DNA from: Syntrophaceae bacterium
GTDB taxonomy: Bacteria; Desulfobacterota; Syntrophorhabdia; Syntrophorhabdales; WCHB1-27
Length of the DNA: 16,983 nucleotides
Assembly: GCA_003165115.1 (NCBI GenBank)
Contig: PLSJ01000449.1
Location: 7,317-24,299, forward strand
Direction of reading: 5' to 3'
In this document: in pieces, positions 5,933 to 13,531 of the stretch
Position numbering within the stretch: the first letter of the stretch is position 1
How the letters are laid out: each line of letters starts with the position of its first letter
Notes under the pieces: generated by a model
What the model saw: the letters and a program-made list of their open reading frames with translations, nothing else
Told to the model about the DNA's origin: nothing
Database searches by the model: none
Program-made: the position numbers and the translations under genes

Positions 5933-8096
5933 GCCAGACGACAGGTTCGACGACGATCCGTATCCGGAGAGACCGCGGATCCTCTTCATCGGGCATCCTT
6001 CGAGCACCCACACGCACTCATGGGTGGATAACGTTTCCGGAAGCTTCAACGTGCGTCTTTTTGGCCTGCCTACGGGTTATCCGCCTTCCAACTGGCCGGT
6101 CAGGACTTATGTTACCTTCATCCACCTCCCTGAGGGACTCAACCCGGATACAAGACGCTGGCTCCATCCGACCCCGGAAGACATCAGGCTACAACAGACG
6201 GCCCACCCTTCCTTCGTCGCTCCTGCCGCTTCCTACCAGGAATGGCTGGTAAAAATCATTGAAGAATGGCAGCCCCATGTGGTGCACACCTTCGGCTTGG
6301 ACCCCGCGTCTTTCCTCCTTTGCGCGATAAAGGATTCCCATGATTTACCAAGCTCCTTCACGTGGGTAGTGCAGGCTCGGGGGGGACCCGATCTCGCCCT
6401 CAACCGCCTTCTGTCTCAGTACTCACTCAAGATAACCGACGTCTTGAGAAACTGCGACCAGTTCATTGCGGACAATGCGCAAAACTACGAATACGCGCGG
6501 GAATTGGGGCTAGACCAGCGCAAGGTATCTTCTCTCGGCGTGGTACCGGGGACAGGCGGGATAGACGTGGATAAACTCTCGTCCATGTGGAGCGGGCCGA
6601 CGTCGAAAAGGGAGCGGATAATACTTTGGCCTAAGGCATATGAGGGACCCCAGAGCAAAGCCCTGCCTGTGTTCGAAGCGATAAGGCTTTCGTGGGATCG
6701 TATTGCTCCATGCACGATCCTTATGACGGCAGCCATACAGGAGGAAATCTACCAGTGGTACCAGACACTGCCGGAAAAGATCAGGAAAAGCTGCTCGCTC
6801 ACCGACCGGATCCCGAGAAGCGAGATCTTCCGGGTTATGGTGAAGAGCCGGGTTGTCCTCTCCCCATCCCTCCTCGACGGCATTCCTAATCTGCTTTACG
6901 AGGCAATGGCTACCGGTTCATTTCCCATTTTTTCCCCGCTCGAGACAATTGTGGACATCGTAGAGAGTGAGAAAAATCTGCTCTATGCCCGCAACCTGTA
7001 TCCGGAAGAAATCGCTCATGCACTGGACCGTGCAATGAATGATGACCCGCTCGTGGACGCCGCCGCGCTGCACAATATGAACCTGGTAAAGGAACGGGCC
7101 GACCGGAGACTGATCGTCCCGAAGATAATCTCCTATTATGAGCGAATCTCGGGCCGTGAAAGAGATGAGGAACAGGCCCGTCGCTGCGTAAGGGAACAAC
7201 TTTCATCGGAAGGAAGGCCGCCGGCGACGGACGTTGCACCGCCCTGCGACCAAGCTTTGTCGGATGACAGGCAGGAAGCCATGCTGCTCTGCCGTGCCGT
7301 TGAGATGAAAAATGGCAGGGCCCTGGAGGTGGTCGACCGGGTCCTCGAGCTTCACGATTCGAAGATTTCCGGTATTTTTCTGAAGGGCATGTCCCTGAAT
7401 GATCCCCAGGTCCTTGGATTGCTCGACAGGGCGTTAAGCCTGGGTAATCCCCAGGTCTTCGCCTCACTTGACAGGGCATTAGGTCTGAATGATCGCGCAG
7501 TGTTCGGCGTGCTCGACAGGGCCGTAAGCCTGAATGATCCACGTGTCTTCGCCCTATTCGACAGGGCCGTGAACCTAAATGATCGCAGGTTGTTCGATTC
7601 GATCGACCGGGCCATTAGCCTGAATGATCCACGGGTCTATATGCTGCTCGACCGGGCCATGAGCCTGAATAGCCCCCACGTGGTTGATTTGCTCGATCGG
7701 GCCATAGAGCGTCACGATGCCGACATGTTTGGTCTCCTCGATAGGGCTACGGGAGTCGACAGCCGTGTGCCGTGTGGTCTCCTGGACCGGGCGGCGGCGC
7801 TGCACGACCCAGGGGTGCTCGAACTGCTTGACAAGGCCATAGAGTTGAACGATGCCGATATGTTTGCTCTCCTCGATCGGGCTACGGTGGTGAATAACTC
7901 TGTACTGTTCGGTCTCCTGAATCGCGCTCTGGTGCTGCCTGACGCACGATTCCATGGCCTTCTGAAAATGGCCGCGGCCCTGAACGATCCGTGGGTCTTC
8001 AGGCTCATGACTAACAAGCACGGGTTCTTTCCCGCAAAAGTACTCGTGGCCTTCCACGTATTGATGAGAAGATGGGGCATAGGCAAGGGCCTCTGA
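5913..8096 (+). CDS. GT-B glycosyltransferase (GT4-like) fused to a long C-terminal array of 15-residue repeats
   Basis: This 727-residue protein has no ATG near its 5' end. TTG 5913 (GGAG at 5905-5908, spacer 4) or TTG 5919 (spacer 10) is the likely start, overlapping the previous gene by up to 20 bases. Residues about 22-410 form a GT-B fold: R-I-L-F-I-G-H-P-S-S-T-H-T-H near 22-35, a lysine pair (K241 and K249) where GT4 enzymes bind the nucleotide diphosphate, and L-L-D-G-I-P-N-L-L-Y-E-A-M-A-T-G at 320-335, the GT4 donor-site motif with E330. A polar linker (about 410-457) leads to sixteen 15-residue repeats at 458-697, then a short tail with basic residues (R-R-W-G-I-G-K-G-L). The family adds sugars from nucleotide donors to lipid-linked glycans at the cytoplasmic face. 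Typical GT4 enzymes are about 350-420 residues, so the extra 300 are the oddity. Donor sugar unknown. Confidence 0.82.
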   Translation: MSLPKSRPDDRFDDDPYPERPRILFIGHPSSTHTHSWVDNVSGSFNVRLFGLPTGYPPSNWPVRTYVTFIHLPEGLNPDTRRWLHPTPEDIRLQQTAHPSFVAPAASYQEWLVKIIEEWQPHVVHTFGLDPASFLLCAIKDSHDLPSSFTWVVQARGGPDLALNRLLSQYSLKITDVLRNCDQFIADNAQNYEYARELGLDQRKVSSLGVVPGTGGIDVDKLSSMWSGPTSKRERIILWPKAYEGPQSKALPVFEAIRLSWDRIAPCTILMTAAIQEEIYQWYQTLPEKIRKSCSLTDRIPRSEIFRVMVKSRVVLSPSLLDGIPNLLYEAMATGSFPIFSPLETIVDIVESEKNLLYARNLYPEEIAHALDRAMNDDPLVDAAALHNMNLVKERADRRLIVPKIISYYERISGRERDEEQARRCVREQLSSEGRPPATDVAPPCDQALSDDRQEAMLLCRAVEMKNGRALEVVDRVLELHDSKISGIFLKGMSLNDPQVLGLLDRALSLGNPQVFASLDRALGLNDRAVFGVLDRAVSLNDPRVFALFDRAVNLNDRRLFDSIDRAISLNDPRVYMLLDRAMSLNSPHVVDLLDRAIERHDADMFGLLDRATGVDSRVPCGLLDRAAALHDPGVLELLDKAIELNDADMFALLDRATVVNNSVLFGLLNRALVLPDARFHGLLKMAAALNDPWVFRLMTNKHGFFPAKVLVAFHVLMRRWGIGKGL
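7284..8003 (+). repeat. Coding tandem repeat: 16 units of 45 bp (15 residues)
   Basis: Sixteen full units of exactly 45 bp lie in frame, encoding residues 458-697 of the glycosyltransferase. The consensus is L-L-D-R-A-x-x-L-N-D-P-x-V-F-x. Units 4-10 and 12-14 fit best; units 1-3, 15 and 16 are worn, as expected at array ends. D3-R4-A5 is nearly invariant in units 4-14. No gaps or frame changes occur. Aligned by eye, units 6 and 8 match at 33 of 45 bases with a 17-base identical run, units 10 and 13 at 34 of 45, and units 11 and 14 at 32 of 45, so the array expanded by DNA duplication rather than by convergence. Each unit probably makes one helix of about 12-13 residues starting after Asn-Asp, with Pro at the first helix turn in many units. 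It does not match the length of TPR, HEAT, Sel1 or ankyrin repeats. Confidence 0.93.
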
Positions 8097-10318
8097 TGGG
8101 GATCGAATTGGACCGTCTGCTGTTGGTAACCATCATCACGCCTGCATACAATAGGGGCAGTTTTCTCGAAGAGACGATTCAAAGCGTCATTTCCCAGGAT
8201 TACCCTTGCATCGAATACATCGTCCTGGACGATGGTTCTACCGACAATACAGGGGACATACTCAAGAAGCATAACGGGCGTCTCTCCTGGGAATGCCATC
8301 CGAACATGGGCGAAACAAGAACGGTAAACAAGGGTTTCTCCATGGCGAAGGGAGAAATCGTTTGCGTGGTCAATTCGGACGATCCTCTCCTCCCCGGTGC
8401 CGTCTCCGGCTGTGTGAAGGCCCTCGAACAACATCCCGACGCCCTTGCCGCGTATCCGGACTGGCTCGAGATCGATTCCGATTCCCATCCTCTCGATGAA
8501 TTACGCCTCCCCGACTATAACATCTACAACATGCTCGAGGATTTCAACGTAGGGCTCGGACCCGGGACGTTCATCCGCAAACGCGCCTTCGATTTAATCG
8601 GTTACAGGAATTTGAGCCTCAAGTACACCGGCGACCTGGATTTCTGGTTTCGTCTTGCTTTAAGGGGTCCCCTGATCCACGTCCCCCAGGTCCTCGCTAC
8701 TCACCGGACCCACGGAGATTCTGCATCGGTTGCCGCGAAAGGCGCACGCATGTCCGGCGAGTTGGTGGAAATGGTGACCAACCTGTACTCCCAGCCGGAC
8801 CTGCCAAACGGTCTCTGCAAGATGCGTTCGAGCGTGCTTTCTCAGGCCCACGAGGTGGCGTCGCACTACTGTGGGTCGGATGTCAGGGCCGCTCGGAGAC
8901 ATAAAGTGAGGGCCTTCCGGCTCAACCCGTCGAGATTTATCCTTCAATGGCTCCGTTCGGGGGTTGTCCGGATCGCGCCCGGCCTCGGGCTGGCTTCGGT
9001 GAAGCGGGTCGTGCTCGCGGTATCCCTTAAGATGGCTTCGCTGGTTCTCCCCCGGCTGCGCGCCCCTGTATGGCTGTTTCTTCATTTTCAGACATATCTA
9101 TCGGAGACCTTGAGCGGCAGGACCGAAAGAGCCGGTAGCCCCGCGGCCGATCACAAATTCATCTTCGTCTCCCATGCCCTGCCCCCCTCCTGGTCAGGCC
9201 AATCAGTGGTTATCGGAAGACTGCTCCGTGATGCCGATCCAGCCGGATACTGTCTGGTCCATTCCGATGATTACGGCGTGCAAGGCAATCCTGATTTCAT
9301 CCCCACGCTCCCTGGGAAGTACTGCCAGGTGCCAAGAAAGCCCCTTAACGATCTCCTCAACCGTCCCACGGACAGACGAAAATGGCTGAGCCTTATGCGG
9401 GCCGCCTTCAGCCGGGGCTGGGATATCGCCAGAATAGCCACCAGTGAACGGGCATCGATACTCGTTGCCGCCACCGGCAATGTTATCGACCTCCCTGCCG
9501 CCTACCTGGCCAGCCGGCTCCTTCACATCCCTTTCTTTCCCTATCTGTTCGACGATTATCAGAGCCAGTGGCAGGAACCGATCCTGCATTCTTTTGCGAA
9601 CACTTTCGCTTCTCTGATGTTTTTGAATTCAAAAGCCATCATCGTGCCGAATGAGTTTCTGGCACAAATAATGTGCAGCAGATACAAAGACGCACGGGTG
9701 CTCACCATTCACAATCCGTGCGAGAGCGACGAACCAGACGGCCCGGGAACAGCCTGCACAGATTCGGCCGTCATCTACACGGGCGCCATCTATCACGTCA
9801 ACTTCGGCGCTTTTCGCAATTTGATCACTGCCTTGGACGTCCTCGGCCTTCCCGACCTCAAGCTGCACCTCTATACGGCCCAGCCTGAGGATTATCTGAA
9901 GGCGGAAGGCATATGCGGAAGCAGGGTCGAGTATCATGCGCATGTACCGCCTAGAGAGGTCGCCCGTGTGCAGGGCCGTGCCGCCATACTCTACGTGCCC
10001 TTTTCTTTTGACCCGGCACTGCTGCCGATTATCAAAACTTCGGCGCCGGGAAAGCTTGGAGATTACCTGGCAAGTGGCCGGCCCATACTCGTCAACGCCC
10101 CGTCCGACTCTTTTGTCGCCTGGTATATGACGAAACACCGCTGTGGCCTGGTGGTCGACACGGAAGACCCCGAAGAACTTGCCCGAGCCATCGGCCGCCT
10201 CATCCGTGACCCTGACCTGGTCTCATCTCTCACTGCAAATGCAAGAAGGCGCGTCCTTCTCGATTTTGCCCCCGCTCAAGCCCGGAAGCGCTTTTTAGAA
10301 GAGGTTCTCGCCCAATGA
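8096..10318 (+). CDS. Two-domain glycosyltransferase: GT2 (GT-A) fused to a GT-B glycosyltransferase
   Basis: The start is ATG 8096, which shares one base with the preceding TGA; an earlier ATG at 8072 would only add eight unlikely residues. Of 740 residues, the first 235 or so are a GT2 domain: T-P-A-Y-N-R-G at 15-21, D-D-G-S-T-D at 45-50, N-S-D-D at 93-96 as the metal-binding DXD-like motif, and T-G-D-L-D-F-W-F-R-L at 178-187 carrying the likely catalytic base. A middle stretch (about 265-345) is basic and hydrophobic and may touch the membrane. From about 353 a GT-B domain begins (F-I-F-V-S-H-A-L-P-P), with I-Y-T-G-A-I-Y and L-G-D-Y-L-A-S-G-R-P-I-L-V in the positions expected for the donor domain. 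The enzyme could add two successive sugars. It overlaps the next gene by ATGA. The GT-B half lacks the classic E-x7-E, so its activity is less certain. Confidence 0.86.
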   Translation: MGIELDRLLLVTIITPAYNRGSFLEETIQSVISQDYPCIEYIVLDDGSTDNTGDILKKHNGRLSWECHPNMGETRTVNKGFSMAKGEIVCVVNSDDPLLPGAVSGCVKALEQHPDALAAYPDWLEIDSDSHPLDELRLPDYNIYNMLEDFNVGLGPGTFIRKRAFDLIGYRNLSLKYTGDLDFWFRLALRGPLIHVPQVLATHRTHGDSASVAAKGARMSGELVEMVTNLYSQPDLPNGLCKMRSSVLSQAHEVASHYCGSDVRAARRHKVRAFRLNPSRFILQWLRSGVVRIAPGLGLASVKRVVLAVSLKMASLVLPRLRAPVWLFLHFQTYLSETLSGRTERAGSPAADHKFIFVSHALPPSWSGQSVVIGRLLRDADPAGYCLVHSDDYGVQGNPDFIPTLPGKYCQVPRKPLNDLLNRPTDRRKWLSLMRAAFSRGWDIARIATSERASILVAATGNVIDLPAAYLASRLLHIPFFPYLFDDYQSQWQEPILHSFANTFASLMFLNSKAIIVPNEFLAQIMCSRYKDARVLTIHNPCESDEPDGPGTACTDSAVIYTGAIYHVNFGAFRNLITALDVLGLPDLKLHLYTAQPEDYLKAEGICGSRVEYHAHVPPREVARVQGRAAILYVPFSFDPALLPIIKTSAPGKLGDYLASGRPILVNAPSDSFVAWYMTKHRCGLVVDTEDPEELARAIGRLIRDPDLVSSLTANARRRVLLDFAPAQARKRFLEEVLAQ

Positions 10319-11565
10319 ACGTGCTTTATGTTACCTCCTATGATAGAGACGGCCAGCAGTTCAACGGCTATCTCCTTCATAAGGCCCTCAAGGCAAGGGG
10401 ACATGTCTCCCACATGGCAGTCATGGATCGCTTCTTCGACGAGCCGGATGTTCACGCACTCGGCGGGCCGAAGCTGCGGCGAATAAACCTTCAGCTTACG
10501 GAGATCGAGCAGTCCCTCTCGCTTTATGCCGTCCTTCCTATACTGTCGACCGCCCTTTACCGGCAACCGTATTACAAGACCGCCGACATCGTCCATCTCG
10601 AACTGATCCATGCCCGGCAGTTCTTCAGCCTTTTGAACCTGCCCGTGATGAGCCGTCAACACCCACTGGTATGGACCATGCACGATCCATGGCTTCTGTC
10701 CGGCCACTGCGTTCACCCTTTGACCTGCGAACGTTGGCTGACCGGTTGCGGCCACTGCCCTGACCTCGGCGTCAATTTCCTCGTGCAGTCCGATACGACG
10801 GCCTTTACCTGGAAGCTGAAAAAAGCCGTCATGCACTATTCATCTGTCTCTTTAATCGTCGCGTCCGAGTGGATGCTCGACAGGGTGAAAAGAAGTCCTA
10901 TCCTCTCCCATCTCCCGTGCCATGTTATTCCCTTCGGTGTCGATACCGCGGTCTTCAGCCCCGGTGACAAGGAGCAGTGCCGCTCGTCTCTTGGCATTCC
11001 GGAAGACGCCTTCGTCATCGCCTTCAGGTCGGTCCCCTTCTCGCGAAACTTCAAGGGAACGGAGTATGTGGAAAAGGCACTCCTCTCGCTCAACTCAAGA
11101 AAACCCGTCTATCTTTTGACGTTTGAAGGGGTGGGGGGGCTCGACTCACTTCGCGGGAAGTTCCCTTTCGTGGAACTCGACTGGGTCACGGACCGCAGCC
11201 AACTCGTCCGGGCACTCTCGGCAGCCGATGTCTTTCTCATGCCGTCCATCGCAGAGACATTCGGGATGATGGCCGTCGAGTCGATGGCGTGCGGCACCCC
11301 GGTCGTCACGTTCGAAGGCACTTCCCTTAAAGGAGTGATTCACGCACCTTCCGGCGGGATCGCCGTTCCTTACCGAGATCACGAAGCCCTTGCTGGTGCG
11401 GTGGAAAAGCTGATCGAAGATAGATCGCTGCTGAAAACACTAAGCGATAATGCCTTAAGGATTGTAAGAGAGGAATACACGCTCGACCTTTACATAAAGC
11501 GCCATCTGGACCTTTACCAGTCGATGCTGAACGGCAGACGCTCAGGAAGGATGGGGAGCGGCTAA
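10315..11565 (+). CDS. GT4 family glycosyltransferase with cysteine-rich WcaC-like insert
   Basis: This 416-residue GT-B enzyme resembles WcaC-type GT4 proteins of exopolysaccharide pathways. Residues 1-30 form the first Rossmann strand and loop (M-N-V-L-Y-V-T-S-Y-D). At about 121-149 the segment M-H-D-P-W-L-L-S-G-H-C is followed by three more cysteines (C132, C138, C145, C148 in all), a pattern known in this subgroup. The C-terminal domain has I-P-F-G-V-D-T-A-V-F-S-P, R-N-F-K-G-T-E-Y for donor phosphate binding, and A-E-T-F-G-M-M-A-V-E-S-M-A-C-G-T-P-V, the classic E-x7-E motif. It should transfer a sugar from a nucleotide donor to a lipid-linked glycan in the cytoplasm, keeping the donor anomeric configuration. 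It starts inside ATGA shared with the upstream gene and its TAA overlaps the next ATG. A G7 run at 11133-11139 lies in frame. The donor is unknown. Confidence 0.9.
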   Translation: MNVLYVTSYDRDGQQFNGYLLHKALKARGHVSHMAVMDRFFDEPDVHALGGPKLRRINLQLTEIEQSLSLYAVLPILSTALYRQPYYKTADIVHLELIHARQFFSLLNLPVMSRQHPLVWTMHDPWLLSGHCVHPLTCERWLTGCGHCPDLGVNFLVQSDTTAFTWKLKKAVMHYSSVSLIVASEWMLDRVKRSPILSHLPCHVIPFGVDTAVFSPGDKEQCRSSLGIPEDAFVIAFRSVPFSRNFKGTEYVEKALLSLNSRKPVYLLTFEGVGGLDSLRGKFPFVELDWVTDRSQLVRALSAADVFLMPSIAETFGMMAVESMACGTPVVTFEGTSLKGVIHAPSGGIAVPYRDHEALAGAVEKLIEDRSLLKTLSDNALRIVREEYTLDLYIKRHLDLYQSMLNGRRSGRMGSG

Positions 11566-12755
11566 TGATGTCCAAGTTGGCTTTGGATGGTGGCCAGCCC
11601 GTCAGGGCTTCTATGCTCCGCTATGCGGGACAAAGCGTAGACGCGGCCGACAGGCGGGCCGTAGAGGAAGTCCTTCGCAGTGACTGGCTCACCACCGGCC
11701 CGGCTGTCGCATCTTTTGAAAGATCCCTTTGCGATTTCACGGGAGCGCGGCATGCCGTGGCGGTGAACTCGGGTACGGCAGCGTTGCATGCTGCCGCTTG
11801 CGCTGCAGGCATCGGTTCGGGAGACGAGGTCATTGTGCCGGCAATTTCCTTTGTGGCCAGCGCGAACTGCGTGCTTTATCAACGGGGAACCCCGGTCTTT
11901 GCCGATCTTTGTCCCGATACCCTGAATATCGATCCCACCGATGTCGAACGGAAGATTACCCCCAGGACACGTGCTATCGTAGCTGTGGATTTCGCGGGAC
12001 ACCCTTGTGATCACGACGCCTTGAGTGGGTTAGCGCGCAACTATGGAATACCCGTCATTGCAGACTCCGCCCACTCCCTCGGCGCCGTTTATCAAGGGAG
12101 AAACGTAGGCACCTTGCAGCGGTTCAATACCTTTAGTTTTCACCCGGTCAAGCATATCACTACGGGCGAGGGCGGCGCCGTATTGACGGATGACGAGAAG
12201 ATGGCTCATTCCATGCGTTCCTTCAGGCATCATGGCATCGACTTCGATCTACACGCACGAGGAAAGATCAACTCCTGGGAATATGACGTGGTGACGCTCG
12301 GATTCAACTACCGCATCCCGGACATCAATTGCGCCCTCGGCATAAGCCAGCTTACTAAGCTCAAGGGGTGGCTGGAAAGGCGCAGGGCTATTGTAACCGC
12401 CTACCGCAAGGCCATGGCTGAGCTACCGATGCTCCAATTGCCGGAAGAGCGTCCAGATTGCCTCTCCGCCTGGCACCTCTATGTTGTACGGCTGAACGCC
12501 GAGACCCTGAATGCTTCGCGGGCAGAGGTGTTTGCCGCACTGCGCGCAGAAAATATCGGCGTCAATGTACATTATATTCCCATACCCTGGATGACCCACT
12601 ACGCCAATCTCGGCTATGGTCGTGGTCAGTGGCCTGTGGCCGAGACGGAGTATGAGCGGCTGCTGAGCCTGCCCCTGTTCCAGGACATGACGGACCAGGA
12701 CATGACGGATGTGATAAAGGCCCTCGACAAGATATGGAACGCTTATCGCAGGTGA
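11565..12755 (+). CDS. pseC: PseC-like PLP-dependent sugar aminotransferase (DegT/DnrJ/EryC1/StrS family)
   Basis: The 396-residue protein matches the PseC branch of the DegT family from end to end. Near the N-terminus, S-D-W-L-T-T-G-P-A-V at 39-48 is a family signature; A-V-N-S-G-T-A-A-L at 66-74 binds the PLP phosphate, A-D-S-A-H-S at 166-171 holds the PLP-nitrogen aspartate, and F-S-F-H-P-V-K at 190-196 supplies the Schiff-base lysine K196, followed by T-T-G-E-G-G-A-V. L-G-F-N-Y-R-I-P-D and V-H-Y-I-P-I-P sit where expected. PseC aminates a 4-keto-6-deoxy sugar nucleotide using glutamate, giving a 4-amino-4,6-dideoxy sugar in pseudaminic acid synthesis. No PseB, PseG, PseH, PseI or PseF is in view, so the product may instead be a 4-amino-6-deoxyhexose for the glycan. 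ATG 11565 overlaps the upstream TAA; ATG 11568 is equally possible. A 15-bp duplication lies near the 3' end. Confidence 0.85.
   Translation: MMSKLALDGGQPVRASMLRYAGQSVDAADRRAVEEVLRSDWLTTGPAVASFERSLCDFTGARHAVAVNSGTAALHAAACAAGIGSGDEVIVPAISFVASANCVLYQRGTPVFADLCPDTLNIDPTDVERKITPRTRAIVAVDFAGHPCDHDALSGLARNYGIPVIADSAHSLGAVYQGRNVGTLQRFNTFSFHPVKHITTGEGGAVLTDDEKMAHSMRSFRHHGIDFDLHARGKINSWEYDVVTLGFNYRIPDINCALGISQLTKLKGWLERRRAIVTAYRKAMAELPMLQLPEERPDCLSAWHLYVVRLNAETLNASRAEVFAALRAENIGVNVHYIPIPWMTHYANLGYGRGQWPVAETEYERLLSLPLFQDMTDQDMTDVIKALDKIWNAYRR
12681..12710 (+). repeat. Two tandem 15-bp units inside the pseC-like gene
   Basis: The units at 12681-12695 and 12696-12710 differ at one base of 15 and encode Q-D-M-T-D twice. 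The segment sits where DegT aminotransferases normally read 'L-P-L-F/Y-x-x-M-T-D-x-D', so the protein is not obviously longer than its family. It may be a replication-slippage trace or chance. Confidence 0.7.
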
Positions 12756-12759
12756 ATTG

Positions 12760-13530
12760 ATGATCCCTTCCCCTCTTTCGTTTTGGAACGATCGCTCGGT
12801 GCTCGGAGCGGCAGCAGGCACCAACGACCTTCTGGCCAAACAACTCGAAATTGAAGCGATCGCATCCTACATCCATTCGGGAATGCGCGTCCTCGATTTT
12901 GGATGCGGGAATGGAATCACTGCGCTGGAATTGGCCCGGCGCTTCTCTGTCGACTTGCTGGGGATTGATTATGCCGAGGGTATGATAAGCGCGGCCGTAC
13001 AACTTTCCGATAAAATAGAGCTTAAAGGCAAAGTGCAATTTCGTGTACACGATCATATCGCTCTTCGCAACATGCAGGACAGGTTTGACCTCGTCTATTC
13101 GGAACGAGCGCTTATCAACTTGAAGAGCTGGGATTCCCAGCGTCAAGCTATCGAAGATCTTACCGGTCTTCTTAAGCCGGGCGGCATTTATGTGATGTGC
13201 GAAAATAGCATGGACGGTCTGGATCGTATCAACGAACTACGGGAGAACCTGGACCTTTCACGCATATCTCCACCATGGCACAACAGATACCTCCGCGAGA
13301 AAGAGGTCGAATCGCTCGTCATACCTGACGTCAGGCTCGATCACGTCAATCATTTCAGTTCCACCTATTACCTGCTAAGCCGTGTTTTGAACGCCGCCCT
13401 GGCCGCCAAAGAGGGCAAAGATCCGTCCTATGACGCTGCCATCAACCAGCTGGCGCTGAGCCTGCCATCGCTCGGCACCTGGGGACAGGGAAAGATTTGG
13501 GTGTGGCGTAAGACGGACCAAGAAAAATAA
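12760..13530 (+). CDS. Class I SAM-dependent methyltransferase
   Basis: The protein is 256 residues from ATG 12760. A TTG at 12757 is also in frame, but AGGTGA at 12750-12755 suits the ATG better. The SAM loop V-L-D-F-G-C-G-N-G lies at about 44-52, G-I-D-Y-A at 68-72 gives the acidic ribose contact, and Y-S-E-R-A-L-I-N-L at about 125-133 takes the place of the usual 'LEH' motif. This is followed by L-K-P-G-G and a pattern E-x-S-M-D-G-L-D-R-I-N-E-L-R, then P-P-W-H-N-R-Y-L. That combination marks a distinct methyltransferase subgroup that I associate with polysaccharide clusters. It follows the aminotransferase by 4 bases, so N-methylation of the new amino group is one possible role, but O-methylation is equally compatible. 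The frame is intact, and the next gene begins one base after the stop. Confidence 0.85.
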   Translation: MIPSPLSFWNDRSVLGAAAGTNDLLAKQLEIEAIASYIHSGMRVLDFGCGNGITALELARRFSVDLLGIDYAEGMISAAVQLSDKIELKGKVQFRVHDHIALRNMQDRFDLVYSERALINLKSWDSQRQAIEDLTGLLKPGGIYVMCENSMDGLDRINELRENLDLSRISPPWHNRYLREKEVESLVIPDVRLDHVNHFSSTYYLLSRVLNAALAAKEGKDPSYDAAINQLALSLPSLGTWGQGKIWVWRKTDQEK

Positions 13531-13531
13531 C

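Noticed and set aside
6379..6385. G7 tract in the repeat-bearing glycosyltransferase (another at 11133-11139) as phase-variation switches
   Set aside because: Seven-base runs are expected a few times by chance at this length and GC content, and both genes are in frame. There is no sign of switching from one sequence.
6910..8488. Long minus-strand open frames opposite the repeat array, some with repeated residues
   Set aside because: A 45-bp period is a multiple of three, so a frame free of stops in one unit stays open through many. The plus-strand protein has clear domains; the minus-strand products have none.
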